This document shows positions 62,478 to 62,592 of a stretch of 62,592 nt of DNA, in pieces. The position numbers and the translations under genes were made by a program. Where the stretch lies: assembly GCA_017621075.1 (NCBI GenBank), contig JAGATV010000022.1:1-62592 (forward strand). The letters are read 5' to 3'. A model generated the notes under the pieces. That model was not told where the DNA came from, searched no databases, and worked only from the letters and a program-made list of their open reading frames with translations. This stretch comes from Lachnospiraceae bacterium (GTDB lineage: Bacteria > Bacillota > Clostridia > Lachnospirales > Lachnospiraceae). The stretch's first letter is position 1; every line of letters starts with the position of its first letter.

Positions 62478-62592
62478 GCTGTCGCCGATGCAGACGACAC
62501 AGTGTACCTTGACAAATAAACAGTAATGCAACCCTGAAAATTCCAGAGAAGAGCATGGGAGACCATGCAGGGGATCGAAAAGATCCCGTCTG
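62478..62592 (+). other. Probable pre-16S rRNA leader, running out of the window
   Basis: No reading frame. It contains GTACCTTGACAAATAAACAG, resembling the leader segments found before clostridial 16S genes, then two small hairpins, GCATGG-GAGA-CCATGC (62553-62568) and GGGATC-GAAAA-GATCCC (62572-62588). The 16S gene itself is outside the window, so the assignment is inference. Confidence 0.5.

Overview
The window looks like a chromosomal segment of a Gram-positive anaerobe of the Lachnospiraceae (Clostridia). The grounds are strong Shine-Dalgarno sites and TTGACA/TATAAT promoters, LacI, MarR and IclR regulators, lipoprotein-type binding proteins, an SRP RNA with a closing stem, a rubredoxin-fused flavoprotein, FabK in place of FabI, and the gene order dnaX-ybaB-recR. 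No phage, transposon, CRISPR array or replication origin was seen. The species cannot be fixed from the sequence alone.

Layout. 1-3.7 kb: the end of a sugar ABC ATPase gene (MsmX/UgpC type), a PucR-like regulator, an uncharacterised protein and a radical SAM activase-like protein on the minus strand. 3.7-4.1 kb: SRP RNA (minus) and the promoter of an oligopeptide ABC operon, oppABCDF (4.1-9.9 kb). 10.1-19.6 kb: an IclR regulator followed, after a terminator, by a tight operon holding an archaeosine-synthase-like protein, a BMP-type nucleoside ABC importer (lipoprotein, double ATPase, two permeases), a MATE exporter, a guanine-deaminase-like amidohydrolase and a cytidylate-kinase-like protein. 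19.7-21.4 kb: rubredoxin-type flavoprotein, remains of an Rpn-family nuclease gene, and tadA (minus). 21.6-29.9 kb: glycogen/maltodextrin phosphorylase, then malE-F-G-malQ-lacI behind a promoter with three 12-bp repeats. 30.0-32.6 kb: MATE exporter and HD-GYP protein.

32.6-43.7 kb: a complete type II fatty acid synthesis and acetyl-CoA carboxylase operon (fabH, acpP, fabK, fabD, fabG, fabF, accB, fabZ, accC, fused accDA), a frameshifted FabK/nitronate monooxygenase homologue and a FabT-like MarR regulator at its distal end. Two TTTGA-N3-TCAAA-type sites lie at its promoter. 43.7-52.0 kb: a D-lactate dehydrogenase-like gene (minus), then a cellobiose regulon: cellobiose phosphorylase (minus) divergent from lacI and a sugar binding protein with two permeases, with two identical 16-bp operators in the shared control region. 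Neither sugar ABC cluster has its own ATPase, so the MsmX-type ATPase at the left edge may energise both.

52.1-62.6 kb: DUF3048-type lipoprotein, MgtC-like protein, tRNA-Ser(CGA), pfk-dnaX-ybaB-recR-galM, a LysM protein, a membrane-anchored beta-propeller-like protein, a CvpA-like protein, and finally two near-consensus promoters with phased A-tracts that probably start an rRNA operon running out of the window.

The least conventional part is the 10.9-19.6 kb operon. It joins the ArcS signature PC-X3-KPY-X2-S-X2-H to nucleoside import and to a deaminase that lacks the arginine expected to contact guanine. This suggests uptake and processing of a modified purine or 7-deazapurine. Intergenic stretches over 300 bases (3682-4084, 23847-24196, 47262-47621) hold the control elements listed.
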